This document shows positions 37,750 to 47,089 of a stretch of 64,000 nucleotides of DNA, piece after piece; position 1 is the first letter of the stretch, and the number at the start of each line of letters is the position of its first letter. The notes below the pieces were generated by a model, which had not been told where the DNA came from, searched no databases, and saw only the letters and a program-made list of their open reading frames with translations. Both the position numbers and the translations under genes were made by a program. The stretch covers positions 62,001-126,000 of the forward strand of contig JADKFV010000003.1 of the NCBI GenBank assembly GCA_016717325.1. Direction: 5' to 3'. This stretch comes from Bacteroidota bacterium (GTDB taxonomy: Bacteria; Bacteroidota; Bacteroidia; AKYH767-A; OLB10).

Positions 37750-39897
37750 TTACTCTACCAATATTTTTCCGGTAAACAAATAATTATTCGAATAGCATCT
37801 TACTATGTACATGCCTATGTTGAGATTATTTAAATCTATATGTGTTGAATTTTCATTAGTTGTTGAATGCATCACAAGCCTACCATTTAAATCTAACACA
37901 TCAATATTTACAGCTTCGGTTTTATCCGAAAAGTTTATCATGAACACTTTGGGCGATACATTTATTATTTCTGTGTTTTCATTTTCAATAGTTTCTTCAT
38001 TGGATTGACGTGGAGAAAATGTGGTGAAAGTTTTTGTTGCTGTGAATGGTGAAAAAACATTTGGGCTGGTAGCACACCTTGCCCTTACTTTCCATTGATA
38101 TTTTGTGGAGCTGAGTAAACCAGTCAATACTACATCGCTAAAAGGGATATTGGCAACATACCACGCAGTTGTACCAAACACTCTACTATATATTTGATAT
38201 TCGGCAGTACACAGTGAGGCATCGTCCCATTCCAGGTATGCATCTGTTGCAGTTACATTCACCGCTACCAGATTGCCTGGTGCTTTACATGCTACGGCAA
38301 ATGGAGTTGAAGTAGGATTTGTAGTGTATGGAGTATTGCTGCTTTTTATTCGTATTAAATAATTTGTGCCCTTAGCTGTTTTTGGAATTACGCAAGGAAT
38401 GATGGCACTCGATAAATTACTTGTCAAAGAACCTATTAATGTTTCGGTGGTAAAACTCCCTGCCGAATCCGATAAATAAGCACGATAAATATTCCCGTTT
38501 ACAACTGTGCCAATAACACTGCAAGACACATTAAAGTTTAAACCGGGGCAAACTGTTCCGATAAAATTAATGCTTGCATATATCGCAACAGGCGGAGGAT
38601 CGGGTGCTGTTTTTGCAACAACAAAATCGGACAAGCCCAACGGTGCGGTAATATCACCATCGATAGACGATGAACGGCCAGCAATAAAATAACCAAAATT
38701 GTTAGCATACAAACATGCGTACCCATCATCGTTGTTTGCCCCTCCTACACATTTATTCCAGGCATAAACACCTTGCGTATCGGCCTTTAAAAGCCACATG
38801 TCATTTATCCCCGGAGAATGATTGCCCGACACATCGCCATTATTACTAGTGGTGGATCCACTTATAATAAAATTATTTCCGGCATATTCTAAATCATACA
38901 AAGTTTCGTTGCCCGTTCCGCCATATAGTATCGAAAATGTAGGCGTGCTATTGTAGATTTTTATTTTAGAAATAAAACCATCGCGGGCACCATGATTGCC
39001 TGTAAAGTTTCCATCATTGGAAGTTGTGCCACCTATTAAATACACATTATCATAACTTGTAGTAACCCCAAATGCCTCGTCCGCTGCTGTACCACCAATA
39101 GTTTTTTGCCACAATAAATTTCCCGAATCATCAATACGAATCACCCATGCATCTTTATCGCCATGATTTCCCGTTACGTTTACATCATTCGAACTAGTCC
39201 AACCTGCTACTACAATTATTTTTTCGTTATTACTTATTTTGAAACTTACTTCTTGCGCTTCTTCAAAGAGAGAACCTCCATATGATCGTTGCCAAATTAA
39301 ATTGAGATTCTGATCAATGCGCAACACCCAAAAATCGCGACCTCCATAGTTTACAGTAACATCACCATTAGATGATGCACAATACCCTGCCAACATTATG
39401 GTGTTGTTATTTTCAAAATCAATACTATTACCTCTGTCCGATAGAGTGCCACCAAAACATTTTTGTTGTAATAAAGTTCCGCTCGAATTTAATTTTACCA
39501 CCCACAAATCGTTACTGCCATGATTGCCAACCACATCGCCATCTAGTGAACTGGCGTAACCTGTCAAAAATATATTTCCGTTAGCAGGGTTTATCGATAC
39601 ACTATAAAATCTGTCATCGAATGAGCCGCCAAATATTTTTTTCCAAACCACCGTTCCGGTCGATGATAGTTTCACAATCCATGCATCATTACCACCATGA
39701 TTGCCTGTAACCATAACATCGTTCGATGCCGTGTAGCCACATGCCAGCACCGCACCGCTGCTGAGTTCTACCATATCGGTACAAACGTCATCCTTAGTAC
39801 CACCAAGGTTTTTCATAAATGCCACATTCGGCTGTGCAAATGTATAACTGCTCACTAATGCCATAAGTAGCAGTAATTGTATTGTCAGTTTTCTCAT
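37750..39897 (-). CDS. T9SS-exported beta-propeller protein with Fn3 domain
   Basis: 715 residues from the ATG at 39897, just before a clear signal peptide (KLTIQLLLLMALVSSYTFAQ); an in-frame ATG 69 bases upstream adds a non-signal leader. About seven repeats of roughly 50 residues follow (GNHGGNDAWIVKLSSTG, VVWKKIFGGSFDDRF), a beta-propeller type common in exported Bacteroidota proteins. A fibronectin type III-like segment (NLVAVNVTATDAYLEWDDA) precedes the T9SS sorting domain, which lacks the usual YPNP start but keeps VLDLNGRLV and GMYIVRCYS. Ligand unknown. Confidence 0.88.
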   Translation of the reverse strand: MRKLTIQLLLLMALVSSYTFAQPNVAFMKNLGGTKDDVCTDMVELSSGAVLACGYTASNDVMVTGNHGGNDAWIVKLSSTGTVVWKKIFGGSFDDRFYSVSINPANGNIFLTGYASSLDGDVVGNHGSNDLWVVKLNSSGTLLQQKCFGGTLSDRGNSIDFENNNTIMLAGYCASSNGDVTVNYGGRDFWVLRIDQNLNLIWQRSYGGSLFEEAQEVSFKISNNEKIIVVAGWTSSNDVNVTGNHGDKDAWVIRIDDSGNLLWQKTIGGTAADEAFGVTTSYDNVYLIGGTTSNDGNFTGNHGARDGFISKIKIYNSTPTFSILYGGTGNETLYDLEYAGNNFIISGSTTSNNGDVSGNHSPGINDMWLLKADTQGVYAWNKCVGGANNDDGYACLYANNFGYFIAGRSSSIDGDITAPLGLSDFVVAKTAPDPPPVAIYASINFIGTVCPGLNFNVSCSVIGTVVNGNIYRAYLSDSAGSFTTETLIGSLTSNLSSAIIPCVIPKTAKGTNYLIRIKSSNTPYTTNPTSTPFAVACKAPGNLVAVNVTATDAYLEWDDASLCTAEYQIYSRVFGTTAWYVANIPFSDVVLTGLLSSTKYQWKVRARCATSPNVFSPFTATKTFTTFSPRQSNEETIENENTEIINVSPKVFMINFSDKTEAVNIDVLDLNGRLVMHSTTNENSTHIDLNNLNIGMYIVRCYSNNYLFTGKILVE

Positions 39898-40189
39898 AAA
39901 TGTTTTTATTAATTTTTTTTTACAAATTTTTAATGGTGCTAAAATAGGATTTACATAAATAAGCATACTAATTTTTTGATAATAAATTTCCTTTTTATGT
40001 AATCGTGTTTCGAAAAGCTTAAAATGGATCCGGAATTAATTTTATTTCATTTTTGAAAGCACAGTTTCATTCCAAAACACGATTTGTTTTCCTATTCGGC
40101 TTAAAATGGTTTTCTTTGCGAAAAATATTGTACACAGAAAACAAATTGCTTTTATGCAACTATGCATTAAAGGGTAATATTCCAAACAA

Positions 40190-41443
40190 ATGAAAAACAA
40201 AACAGTGAACGATGACAAATGCAGCTTTTGCGGACGCGATAAAAGCAATGTGCGATTGTTGATTGCCGGTGAGTCAGGAAATATATGTGACGAATGTGTA
40301 GGCCATGCCAATGGACTGCTTAAAGACGAGGCTGTAGCAATTGGAAAAAAACCGCAAAACGCTCCCACATCTTTGTTGAAGCCAATGGAAATAAAGGCCT
40401 ACCTCGATCAATATGTGATTGGGCAAGAGCATGCAAAAAAAGTATTATCGGTTGCAGTGTATAATCACTATAAACGACTCAGCCATAAAATGAAAACCAA
40501 GAATGATGTAGAACTCGACAAATCGAACATCATTATGCTTGGTGAAACAGGTACAGGCAAAACACTGTTGGCACGCACCATTGCACGCATACTCAACGTG
40601 CCATTTTGCATTGCCGATGCTACTGTGATTACCGAAGCCGGCTACGTAGGCGAAGATGTGGAGAGTGTGCTATCGCGATTGTTGCAAGCGGCCGATTATG
40701 ATGTTGCCCTTGCCGAAAAAGGAATTGTATACATTGACGAAATAGATAAAATAGCCCGTAAAAGCGACAATCCATCCATTACCCGCGATGTAAGTGGCGA
40801 AGGTGTGCAACAAGGATTACTCAAGTTGCTCGAAAGTTCGATAGTGAATGTGCCACCCTATGGAGGTCGAAAACATCCTGAACAAAAAATGATTTCGGTA
40901 AACACCGAAAGTATTTTATTCATATGCGGAGGTGCGTTTGTGGGTATCGATAAAATTATCAATCGCAGGTTGCGCTCCAATGCGCTTGGATTTAATAAAA
41001 GCAACGAAGCCGAAATACACGACAAAGAAAATGTATATAAATATGTTGCCCCTTCCGATTTAAAAAATTACGGACTTATACCCGAACTCATAGGACGCTT
41101 ACCAATTATTACTGCACTGGAACCTCTCGATAAAGAAGCATTGCGCAACATACTCACCGAACCAAAAAATGCATTGACAAAACAATACAAGCAATTGTTT
41201 CAAATGGAAAAAGTGAACCTCGAGTTTGATAATGATGCACTTGATTACATTGTAGAAAAAGCAATAGAATTTAAATTGGGCGCCCGTGGTTTGCGCTCGC
41301 TCTGCGAGACTATTATGCTTGATGCTATGTATGAAATGCCATCGCAAAAGCCTACCACCAAAGATTCGAATTTCAACATCACCTTAAGTTTTGCCAAAAG
41401 CAAAATATCGAAAAGCGATTTGCATCGGTTGAAAATTGCTTAA
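40190..41443 (+). CDS. clpX: ATP-dependent Clp protease ATP-binding subunit ClpX
   Basis: 417 residues. N-terminal zinc finger with C11, C14, C33, C36 (CSFCGRD ... NICDEC). AAA+ core: Walker A GETGTGKTLLART, pore loop GYVGED, Walker B VYIDEIDKIARK, and sensor 2 GARGLRS. The ClpP-docking loop is LGF (SNALGFNKS) in place of the common IGF. It unfolds tagged proteins and feeds them to ClpP, which is not in this window. A REP-like hairpin lies 12 bases after the stop. Confidence 0.97.
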   Translation: MKNKTVNDDKCSFCGRDKSNVRLLIAGESGNICDECVGHANGLLKDEAVAIGKKPQNAPTSLLKPMEIKAYLDQYVIGQEHAKKVLSVAVYNHYKRLSHKMKTKNDVELDKSNIIMLGETGTGKTLLARTIARILNVPFCIADATVITEAGYVGEDVESVLSRLLQAADYDVALAEKGIVYIDEIDKIARKSDNPSITRDVSGEGVQQGLLKLLESSIVNVPPYGGRKHPEQKMISVNTESILFICGGAFVGIDKIINRRLRSNALGFNKSNEAEIHDKENVYKYVAPSDLKNYGLIPELIGRLPIITALEPLDKEALRNILTEPKNALTKQYKQLFQMEKVNLEFDNDALDYIVEKAIEFKLGARGLRSLCETIMLDAMYEMPSQKPTTKDSNFNITLSFAKSKISKSDLHRLKIA

Positions 41444-41454
41444 CGGTTTTTTTT

Positions 41455-41503
41455 CGAAGCAATCTCTACTGTGAATAGTCTGTTCGATGTAGGGATTGCT
41501 TCG
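41455..41503. repeat. REP-like palindrome, copy A, next to the IS110 element
   Basis: CGAAGCAATCTCTAC and GTAGGGATTGCTTCG form a 15-bp stem (one mismatch) around a 19-base loop, followed by ...CAATGAC. A second copy of the family is at 46653-46710. It may double as the clpX terminator. Confidence 0.75.
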
Positions 41504-41537
41504 TTGTACTTACAATGACATCCTCGTAAAAGACAGA

Positions 41538-42885
41538 TTATGAGGCAATTGCGTGTGACAAAATCAAGCCAAATTTTGCTGCTTCCTTTTGGAGTCTTTT
41601 TATTTTTTTTGCTTTTGTTACTTCTGGATTTTCTACAACTATCATTGGATTGTACTCTGTTTTGTTAATCATCATTTTATAAATGATTTTTGCAATTCTT
41701 GCTGCAACTGCCTTGATTGCTTTTTTTATTCCTTTGGTTGCTGCAAATCGCTTATACATTTGTCCCAAAGGTGATTTGCTATTCCATAAACTTTGAGCGG
41801 CCAACCTTAATGCTTGAGTCGCAGGATTATTTGTGTAACGTTTTTGATAACCTAACACCTTACCTCCAGATACTTTTGGCCGTGCAGCTAAATTTAACCA
41901 ACTTACAAAATGTTCTGCTGTTGGCCATTTTTTGAAATCGAGACCCACTACTGATATCACAGTAAGTATGGTTATTTCATCTACTCCATCTATGGCCGTT
42001 AAGTCTACTTGGGCAATTTCTTTTAAATATCCTTTAAGGTTAAAATTGTATTGATTTTTCCGTGTGGACTTTTTTTTTCTGGTATTGCCGTTTTGTTTCC
42101 ATGTTCATCAACTGGCAATAATTTCTTTAGCGAATCTTCAATTAGTTTTTCATATTCTTGCATTTGTTGTTTAATAAAATCATACATGGCTAATTGCCTT
42201 TTTACAACTTGCACGTGATGCTCTTTGTAATTACCGGTTAATGATTTTATCAAATCACCCTCTGTGGCTTTGAGTGCTTTAACGTTGACTTCTGATAGTA
42301 GTTGATAGGATCCTGTGTTCCATTTGCTATGGCGCGAATAATTTTCATTCCCGATACCCCTTCTATATCGCTTATCAAATGTTGTATTTTTAAATTCATT
42401 TGTGTAAGTGCTCGTTGTATCCGATTTAAGCCATCGCTTTTTTGCTTTTGCAGCACATTGCGTTCGTGCAGATAGGTACGCAATTGACGATAGCTTTCTG
42501 AGGCAACATGTGAGGCTCGTAAAAGTCCATGCTCATGCAATTGATGTAGCCATTGACAATCCTTAACATCTGTTTTTTGTGCGTCTGTGTTTTTAAAGTG
42601 GTGGGCATTTACAAGTGTTACTTGTAAACCGGCTTGCTCGAGCATTTCAAATATTGCCATCCAATAAACTCCGGTAGCCTCCATGGCAACACGCGTTACC
42701 TGTGCTTGCTTAAGTTCTTGCACAAGCCCGTTAATATCCTCTGTAAATGCTTTGAATACTTTTACAGTTGAAGTACTTTCTGCATTGGGCATGGATACGT
42801 ACATTTCCATGCTGCCAACATCAACGGCTGCCGAGTTTGGATAGATAAGTCCAAAGCGGCCATTCTCTTGTTTTTCCTTTTCCAT
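41538..42885 (-). pseudogene. IS110-family transposase, broken in two places
   Basis: Three frames together make about 449 residues. Frame 1 (42885 to 42250) has the RuvC-like DEDD residues: D22 (AVDVGS), E69 (MEATGVYW), D106 and D109 (KTDVKDCQW). Frame 2 starts after a one-base gap near 42302-42303, restored as DPIKLLSEVNVKALKATEGD. Frame 3 follows another near 42055-42059, restored as HGKNQYNFNLKGYLKEIAQVDLTAIDG, and has the C-terminal Tnp domain with the catalytic-type Ser in KVSGGKVLG. Both repairs need one A in an A-run. Either the element is dead or these are indel errors. Confidence 0.85.
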
Positions 42886-42889
42886 AATT

Positions 42890-43152
42890 TTTTTTTTAAA
42901 GGTTTATGCAAAATATTAATCGCAATGAACTCCGTTGTTCTCTAAAATAACTAAGCTTACAAGCAGGGTTACCAACAGTGTTTAATCGTACTGGTACCAC
43001 TAATATTTTTTTCAGTAAACAACAGTCCTAAACTCGCAATCGGGCTCGTGTGGCACCAAAGTGTGTAACAGGTTTTGTAGTTTACTGCGATGATATTATG
43101 CGAAAGCAAATGTCATCATTTATTTGTTATCCTGTTTTGAGTTCGCCACTCG
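42890..43152 (-). ncRNA. Possible bridge RNA region of the IS110 element
   Basis: The non-coding end upstream of the transposase is about 265 bases, where IS110-group elements such as IS621 encode their bridge RNA. The element-end sequence CGCAAT recurs inside it at 42921 (ATCGCAATGAAC) and 43034 (AACTCGCAATCGGG), as would be expected if RNA loops match the donor site. No fold was computed; this is a positional inference. Confidence 0.3.
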
Positions 43153-43256
43153 CAATGACGTATAGTGAGTTAGTGCTCCTTTGCAAAGAATGAAGTAGAG
43201 GAAATTAAGAAAGTTCTATTTAGTGTCTTGCTTTTCAAAAGAAGTTATTTGCCAGC

Positions 43257-43352
43257 GCTCACCCCTTACTACCGACACTACGGTCGGCACTGTGCCTGAA
43301 GGGGAGCCTTCCGCGCGGTTTTATACAGGCTTTACTTTTGTATTGATTTTTT
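43257..43352. repeat. Structured ~95-bp repeat, copy 1
   Basis: GCTCACCCCTT and AAGGGGAGC form an outer stem around CCGAC-ACTACG-GTCGG and the palindrome GGCACTGTGCC. The 3' part is GCGGTTTTATACAGGCTT followed by TATTGATTTTTT. A second copy is at 46445-46538. It starts 20 bases past the end of the LRR protein gene. Confidence 0.75.
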
Positions 43353-43372
43353 GAATTTGCCTTTTTTATTTT

Positions 43373-45732
43373 CTATTTCATTTTCACCACTCGCTTAACC
43401 CCAACCAAAATATCACCATCAAAAATTTTCAATAAATAATTTCCTGCGCTCAACCCTTGCAAATTTATTTGTGTTTGTTGTGTGTTTAGTTTTTGTGATT
43501 TCAATTCGCGGCCTTGCATATCGTACAATGTTGCAATGCTTTTATTCCCAATATTTTTTGTTGCTATGGTGATTGTATTTGATGTAGGGTTGGGGTATAC
43601 CGAAATATCGCTACTACTGTTTATGTAATTAAATCCTGTTCCAATTATCGTATTGCTTGTAGTGTTAGTTTGCACCGGTGGATTAAAATCAAAATAAATA
43701 TATGACGTGTTTTTTATGATGGTGCCAAGGGCCAAACTATCTTTTAGCTTAATGCTAAACTGTATGTAACCATGACTATTAGGTTCGTCATTCACACTAT
43801 CGGGCAAATTGATATTGGGGAAATTGAAACGCAAAATATTTCCTATCAACTGCACTTGCGGTTGGTGGCTGTATGCAAGTAATTCAAATGTAGATGCGTT
43901 CAATGCAGCATCAAGTGTATCCATTACATATATATGTTGGGCAGGTGCATTGCCGGTATTTTGAAAGCGTATGGTGTAAGTTAATTTTTTATCATTGATG
44001 CTCAATCCACTCACAGGCGAAACTGATTTATCATTTGGGTCATAACTATTTACAACTGTAAAGCAATGTGTGAGTGTATTGTTTGCAGGATTGTTATCGC
44101 CTATTGTTGGTGTTACATTTACATCAAAACAAACTTGGTCGCCCATTTGTGCAAGCGTATCCGTTTGCACATGAATCTGAAAATCATTATCAAAATCAAC
44201 CAAACCAAAATCTGCAATTGTGTATGTGAGTGTATCGCCATTTACTAAAGGTGTAAGAGCGCCATTAACGGTGCTAATATACGCTGCCGGGCCGGTGATA
44301 ATTACTTGCACAGCGCCACTTGTGCCTGCGGCACAATGCAGGCCGTAATGATTGCTTATATCTCCGGCAAATATTTTTACATTAGCAAAGTTGGCAGGGC
44401 GGAATATGCCAGAATCGCGCACAACTGTTGAAGTTCCCACATCAAAGCCTGGCTTACATCCTAATGCGAAATTTTTATTGTCGCGCAAAGTATCATTATT
44501 TGCAAGGTATGCCGTATCAGAAAATGTTGTCGGGCACATTACTGTTAATGCAAGATTTGTAGTGTCAACTATAATTGTGTATAGTCCGGTATCAGTTTCA
44601 AACGAATAATCTCCTTCAAAATTCGTATATGTACTTTGTTGAATAAATCCATCATAATATAAATTCAATTTGATATTTGAATATTTTGGCTCAGTATTAT
44701 TTGACACGCAATTATTGTTTGTATCAGAATATACATTGCCGCTTATATTCCAAAAAGATTTGCAGCCATCGGAGTTGAATATATTGCAAAGTGGTAAAGA
44801 TGAAAGTGGTGGATTGCTATTGATAACATTGCCATAATTTGGGAGACAATTAAAACTATTATTTATAAAATAAAAATTTTTAACCGTATTCAGTTTTGGC
44901 AAACAATATAGCTTGGGATTATCAGAACAAAAAAAATCATAAAGAAAATTGGGCAATGTTGGCAGGCTTGTTAATTGGTTATAGCTGCAATATAAACTAG
45001 TCAATGAATTTGGTAATGTCGGCAGACTTGTTAATTGGTTGATACCACAATGTAAAAAATTCAATGAATTTGGCAATGCCGGCAGGGTCGTTAATTGGTT
45101 ATGGGCACAAGATAAATCAGTCAAGGAATTTGGCAATGCCGGCAGGCTTATTAGTTGGTTGTCACTACATTCTAAATAATTCAATGAATTTGGTAATACT
45201 GGTAGGCTTATTAATTGATTGGCATAGCAAATTAAATATATCAAAGAATTTGGCAAGGCTGGAAGACTTGTTAAAAGATTATTTTGGCATTGTAATTCTA
45301 GCAATGAATTTGGCAATGTTGGCAGGCTTGTTAATTGGTTGTCTCCGCAACCCAAACCAGTCAATGAACTTGGTAAGTTTGGTAAGCTAGTTAATGGGTT
45401 GTCACTGCAATTTAAACTAATCAATGAATCTGGCAATGTCGGCAGGCTTGTAAGTTGATTGCCATTACAATACAAATATTTCAAACTATCAAAAAATTTT
45501 ATCCCAGTTAAATCACTTATATTTTGGTTCCCACAATCAACACTCGTATCATTCACAACAGCCCCGCAAGTAGTATCCATCATATTTCCATTCATGCAAC
45601 CTGCGTAGCCGTTGGCATTTAGCCATGTTACAAAATTGGGGTCGGGAATGGTTACGTATTGGGCTTTTATGTTTTGTGTGGTGCAACATAAAAGGAAAAG
45701 AAAAGTGCAAATTGTAAAAATAAATTCTTCAT
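43373..45732 (-). CDS. T9SS-exported leucine-rich-repeat protein, frameshifted in its signal peptide
   Basis: From the ATG at 45732 the frame reads MKNLFLQFALFFSFYVAPHKT and stops. One more T in the run at 45690-45693 gives FSFLCCTTQNIKAQ-YVTIPDPNFVTWLNANGYAGC and joins the long frame, total about 786 residues. After the signal peptide come nine 20-residue LRRs of the YopM/IpaH type (NQLTSLPTLPNSLTSLYCS), a Cys-rich linker, an SdrD/DUF11-like stretch, a domain with SYDPNDKSVSP and TYTIRFQNTGNAPAQHIYV (DUF7619-like), and a T9SS sorting domain (ISVYPNPTSNTITI). Probably surface-exposed and binding protein or glycan. Confidence 0.85.
44941..45480 (-). repeat. Nine in-phase 60-bp tandem units encoding LRRs
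   Basis: Consecutive units with an exact 60-base period, each encoding 20 residues of the form LxCxxNQLTSLPxLPNSLxx. They differ mainly at a few codons, mostly in the exposed positions. A tenth, degenerate unit follows (FFCSDNPKLYCLPKL). Confidence 0.9.
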
Positions 45733-45762
45733 GGTGTTTTCTTATTTCATTTTAATAAAATA

Positions 45763-45969
45763 CTACACTTCAATATTCGCTTGCTTTAAAATTGCTCTCA
45801 ATGTTCCTTCTGGAATATCGCCATTATGATTTGGTATGGTTGTAAATTTTTTTGTTTCCATATTGTACCATATTTCGTGACTACCTGCTGCTTGTCTGTA
45901 AAAATCAAAACCAAATTTTTTCAATATGCGCACAATATCGCGGTACCTAAAACCCGACAAGCGCCCCAT
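45763..45969 (-). CDS. hicA: HicA-type mRNA interferase toxin
   Basis: 68 residues: RDIVRILKKFGFDFYRQAAGSHEIWYN and FTTIPNHNGDIPEGTLRAILKQANI. The GSHEIW motif carries the catalytic His of the HicA (YcfA, dsRBD-like) fold. HicA cleaves mRNA and is held inactive by HicB. Its ATG overlaps the HicB stop by one base (TAATG), giving the order antitoxin then toxin. Confidence 0.93.
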   Translation of the reverse strand: MGRLSGFRYRDIVRILKKFGFDFYRQAAGSHEIWYNMETKKFTTIPNHNGDIPEGTLRAILKQANIEV

Positions 45970-46196
45970 TATAAACCTACAATAATTGGATGGTCGAAGC
46001 TATCTGTAATTGGTTCAAAAATAATATCGTGAAAATTGTCTTGCGCCTCTATCAACTTCTTGGCAATGTCTCTGGCAATTTCAATGGTTTCGGCTATTGT
46101 ACGTCCTTGGGCAACCAATCCTTGTAAACTATCCGATGTGGCGAGATAGAATCCCTCAGGTAATTTTTCTATATGTAGGTTTATAATTCTTTCCAT
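45969..46196 (-). CDS. hicB: HicB-type antitoxin (short form)
   Basis: 75 residues from the ATG at 46196 (MERIINLHIEKLPEGFYLATSDSLQGLVAQGRTI); a longer frame from 46310 would translate a palindrome and is unlikely. The EGFYLATSDSLQGLVAQGRT segment is the RNase H-like core of HicB, with EIARDIAKKLIEA after it. No C-terminal DNA-binding domain is seen, so autoregulation is uncertain. Partner of the downstream HicA. Confidence 0.9.
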   Translation of the reverse strand: MERIINLHIEKLPEGFYLATSDSLQGLVAQGRTIAETIEIARDIAKKLIEAQDNFHDIIFEPITDSFDHPIIVGL

Positions 46197-46269
46197 TTCT
46201 TTTTTAAGCAAATATAACAAATTTTCGAATTTCCATATGAATATAATTTGTATAGGTTTTGCGCTATTG

Positions 46270-46302
46270 AAACCTGTTAGGTTTTCAAAACCTAACAGGT
46301 TT
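46270..46302. repeat. 33-bp perfect palindrome upstream of hicB
   Basis: AAACCTGTTAGGTTTT-C-AAAACCTAACAGGTTT, 16-base arms. The AACCTGTTAGG palindrome recurs widely in Bacteroidota intergenic regions (from memory). It lies 74-106 bases upstream of hicB. Confidence 0.85.
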
Positions 46303-46379
46303 AAGAGCACTTTAATGTCATTAGATTTTTTTTAAAAAAATAATTTGTCGCATGTTATTTTGTATTCGCTATGCATTTA

Positions 46380-46440
46380 CTATTCCATATTCACTAACCG
46401 CTTCGTTCCCATCAAAAATTTCCAAAATGTAATTGCCTTT
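46380..46440 (-). pseudogene. Remnant of a T9SS C-terminal sorting domain
   Basis: On the minus strand the sequence encodes KGNYILEIFDG and, one base out of frame, GTKRLVNME-stop. Joined, this matches the end of the LRR protein (AGNYLLKIFDGDILVGVKRVVKMK). No upstream gene body exists; a copy of the structured repeat lies directly before it. A duplicated or orphaned gene end. Confidence 0.6.
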
Positions 46441-46444
46441 GCAC

Positions 46445-46538
46445 ACCCGTTACTACCGACACTACGGCCGGCACTGTGCCTAAAGGGCGCAACCTCGCGG
46501 TTTTATACATGCTTATTTTTATTGATTTTTTCCAACTT
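46445..46538. repeat. Structured ~95-bp repeat, copy 2
   Basis: Closely matches copy 1 at 43257-43352: TTACTACCGACACTACGG is identical, then CCGGCACTGTGCC, and later GCGGTTTTATACA and TATTGATTTTTT. The inner stem has changed to CCGAC/GCCGG. Confidence 0.75.
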
Positions 46539-46578
46539 TTATGTTTGAACACTTCATATTCTTTCAATTTAAAAACGG

Positions 46579-46634
46579 TAATATTTTTTTAAAGTCCGGT
46601 AAATATAAAAGATTTAGGGCAATAATCGTGCGGG
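46579..46634. repeat. 56-bp direct repeat, copy 1, left of the toxin-antitoxin unit
   Basis: Shares GTCCGGTAAATATAAAAGAT and the following TTAGGGCAATAATCGTGCG exactly with copy 2 at 47309-47364, exactly 730 bases away; only about three differences over 56 bases. The two copies enclose the toxin-antitoxin unit. Confidence 0.9.
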
Positions 46635-46652
46635 TGTTTTTGCCTTCCATCA

Positions 46653-46710
46653 TTGCGTAGCAAAGCAATCTCTGAGTCAAAAAATCTTTTCTAAGTAGAG
46701 ATTGCTTTAG
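46653..46710. repeat. REP-like palindrome, copy B
   Basis: CATTGCG then AAAGCAATCTCT ... AGAGATTGCTTT, a 12-bp perfect stem around a 23-base loop. Same family as the copy beside clpX and the IS110 element. Confidence 0.7.
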
Positions 46711-46789
46711 GCGTTCGTCCTTCGCAAAGCCGGAAAGAAAATTGAATTTGTATTCAGTTGAGTTTATTCTCAGCTATATTTTGAATTAA

Positions 46790-47089
46790 TTATTTCAAAA
46801 ATGCAACATGGCTAAAATCGCAAACAACTATTTCATCCTCCCAATCGTAAAATGCAATTACATACTTTTTTCTAAAATTGATACACAAGTAACCTACCTC
46901 GCGCCATTCACTTTAACTACAAATGCGATGCCTTATGGTTTTATTTTTTAACTTTTCAATTGATTCAAAAACATCATCAATAAATTTTTTGGTCGTTATA
47001 GGCATGCCTTTATTTTCGATAAACCAAGCCACTTCGGCAATCTTGGATGCCGCATAATCCGTTATGTTTACTTCCCTTCCTTGGCCCAT
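46790..47089 (-). pseudogene. RelE/ParE-like toxin interrupted by an in-frame stop
   Basis: From the ATG at 47089 the frame encodes MGQGREVNITDYAASKIAEVAWFIENKG and FIDDVFESIEKLKNKTIRHRICS, then a TAA at 46913-46915. The same frame continues with SEWREVGYLCINFRKKYVIAFYDWEDEIVVCDFSHVAFLK to a stop at 46790. The WRE.GY...F..KYVIAF pattern is the C-terminal catalytic strand region of RelE/ParE-type toxins. The stop removes 40 residues, so the toxin should be inactive unless the base is a sequencing error. Overlaps the antitoxin end by 22 bases. Confidence 0.7.

Larger units (their letters stand above)
41513..43159 (-). mobile_element. IS110-family insertion sequence, probably inactive
   Basis: About 1.64 kb between two copies of CAATGAC (41513-41519 and 43153-43159). 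It contains a frameshifted DEDD transposase and a ~265-base non-coding end upstream of it. No terminal inverted repeats, as usual for IS110. The left junction falls at the edge of a REP-like palindrome whose family normally continues into CGCAATGACG, and that sequence reappears at the far junction. The ends are inferred, not proven. Confidence 0.6.

Noticed and set aside
44941..45480. Regular 60-bp repeats that could suggest a CRISPR array
   Set aside because: There are no constant repeats with unrelated spacers; the period is whole codons and encodes LRR units.
46441..46510. GC-richer hairpin segment considered as a possible tRNA
   Set aside because: No cloverleaf, anticodon arm or T-loop; it is copy 2 of the structured repeat.
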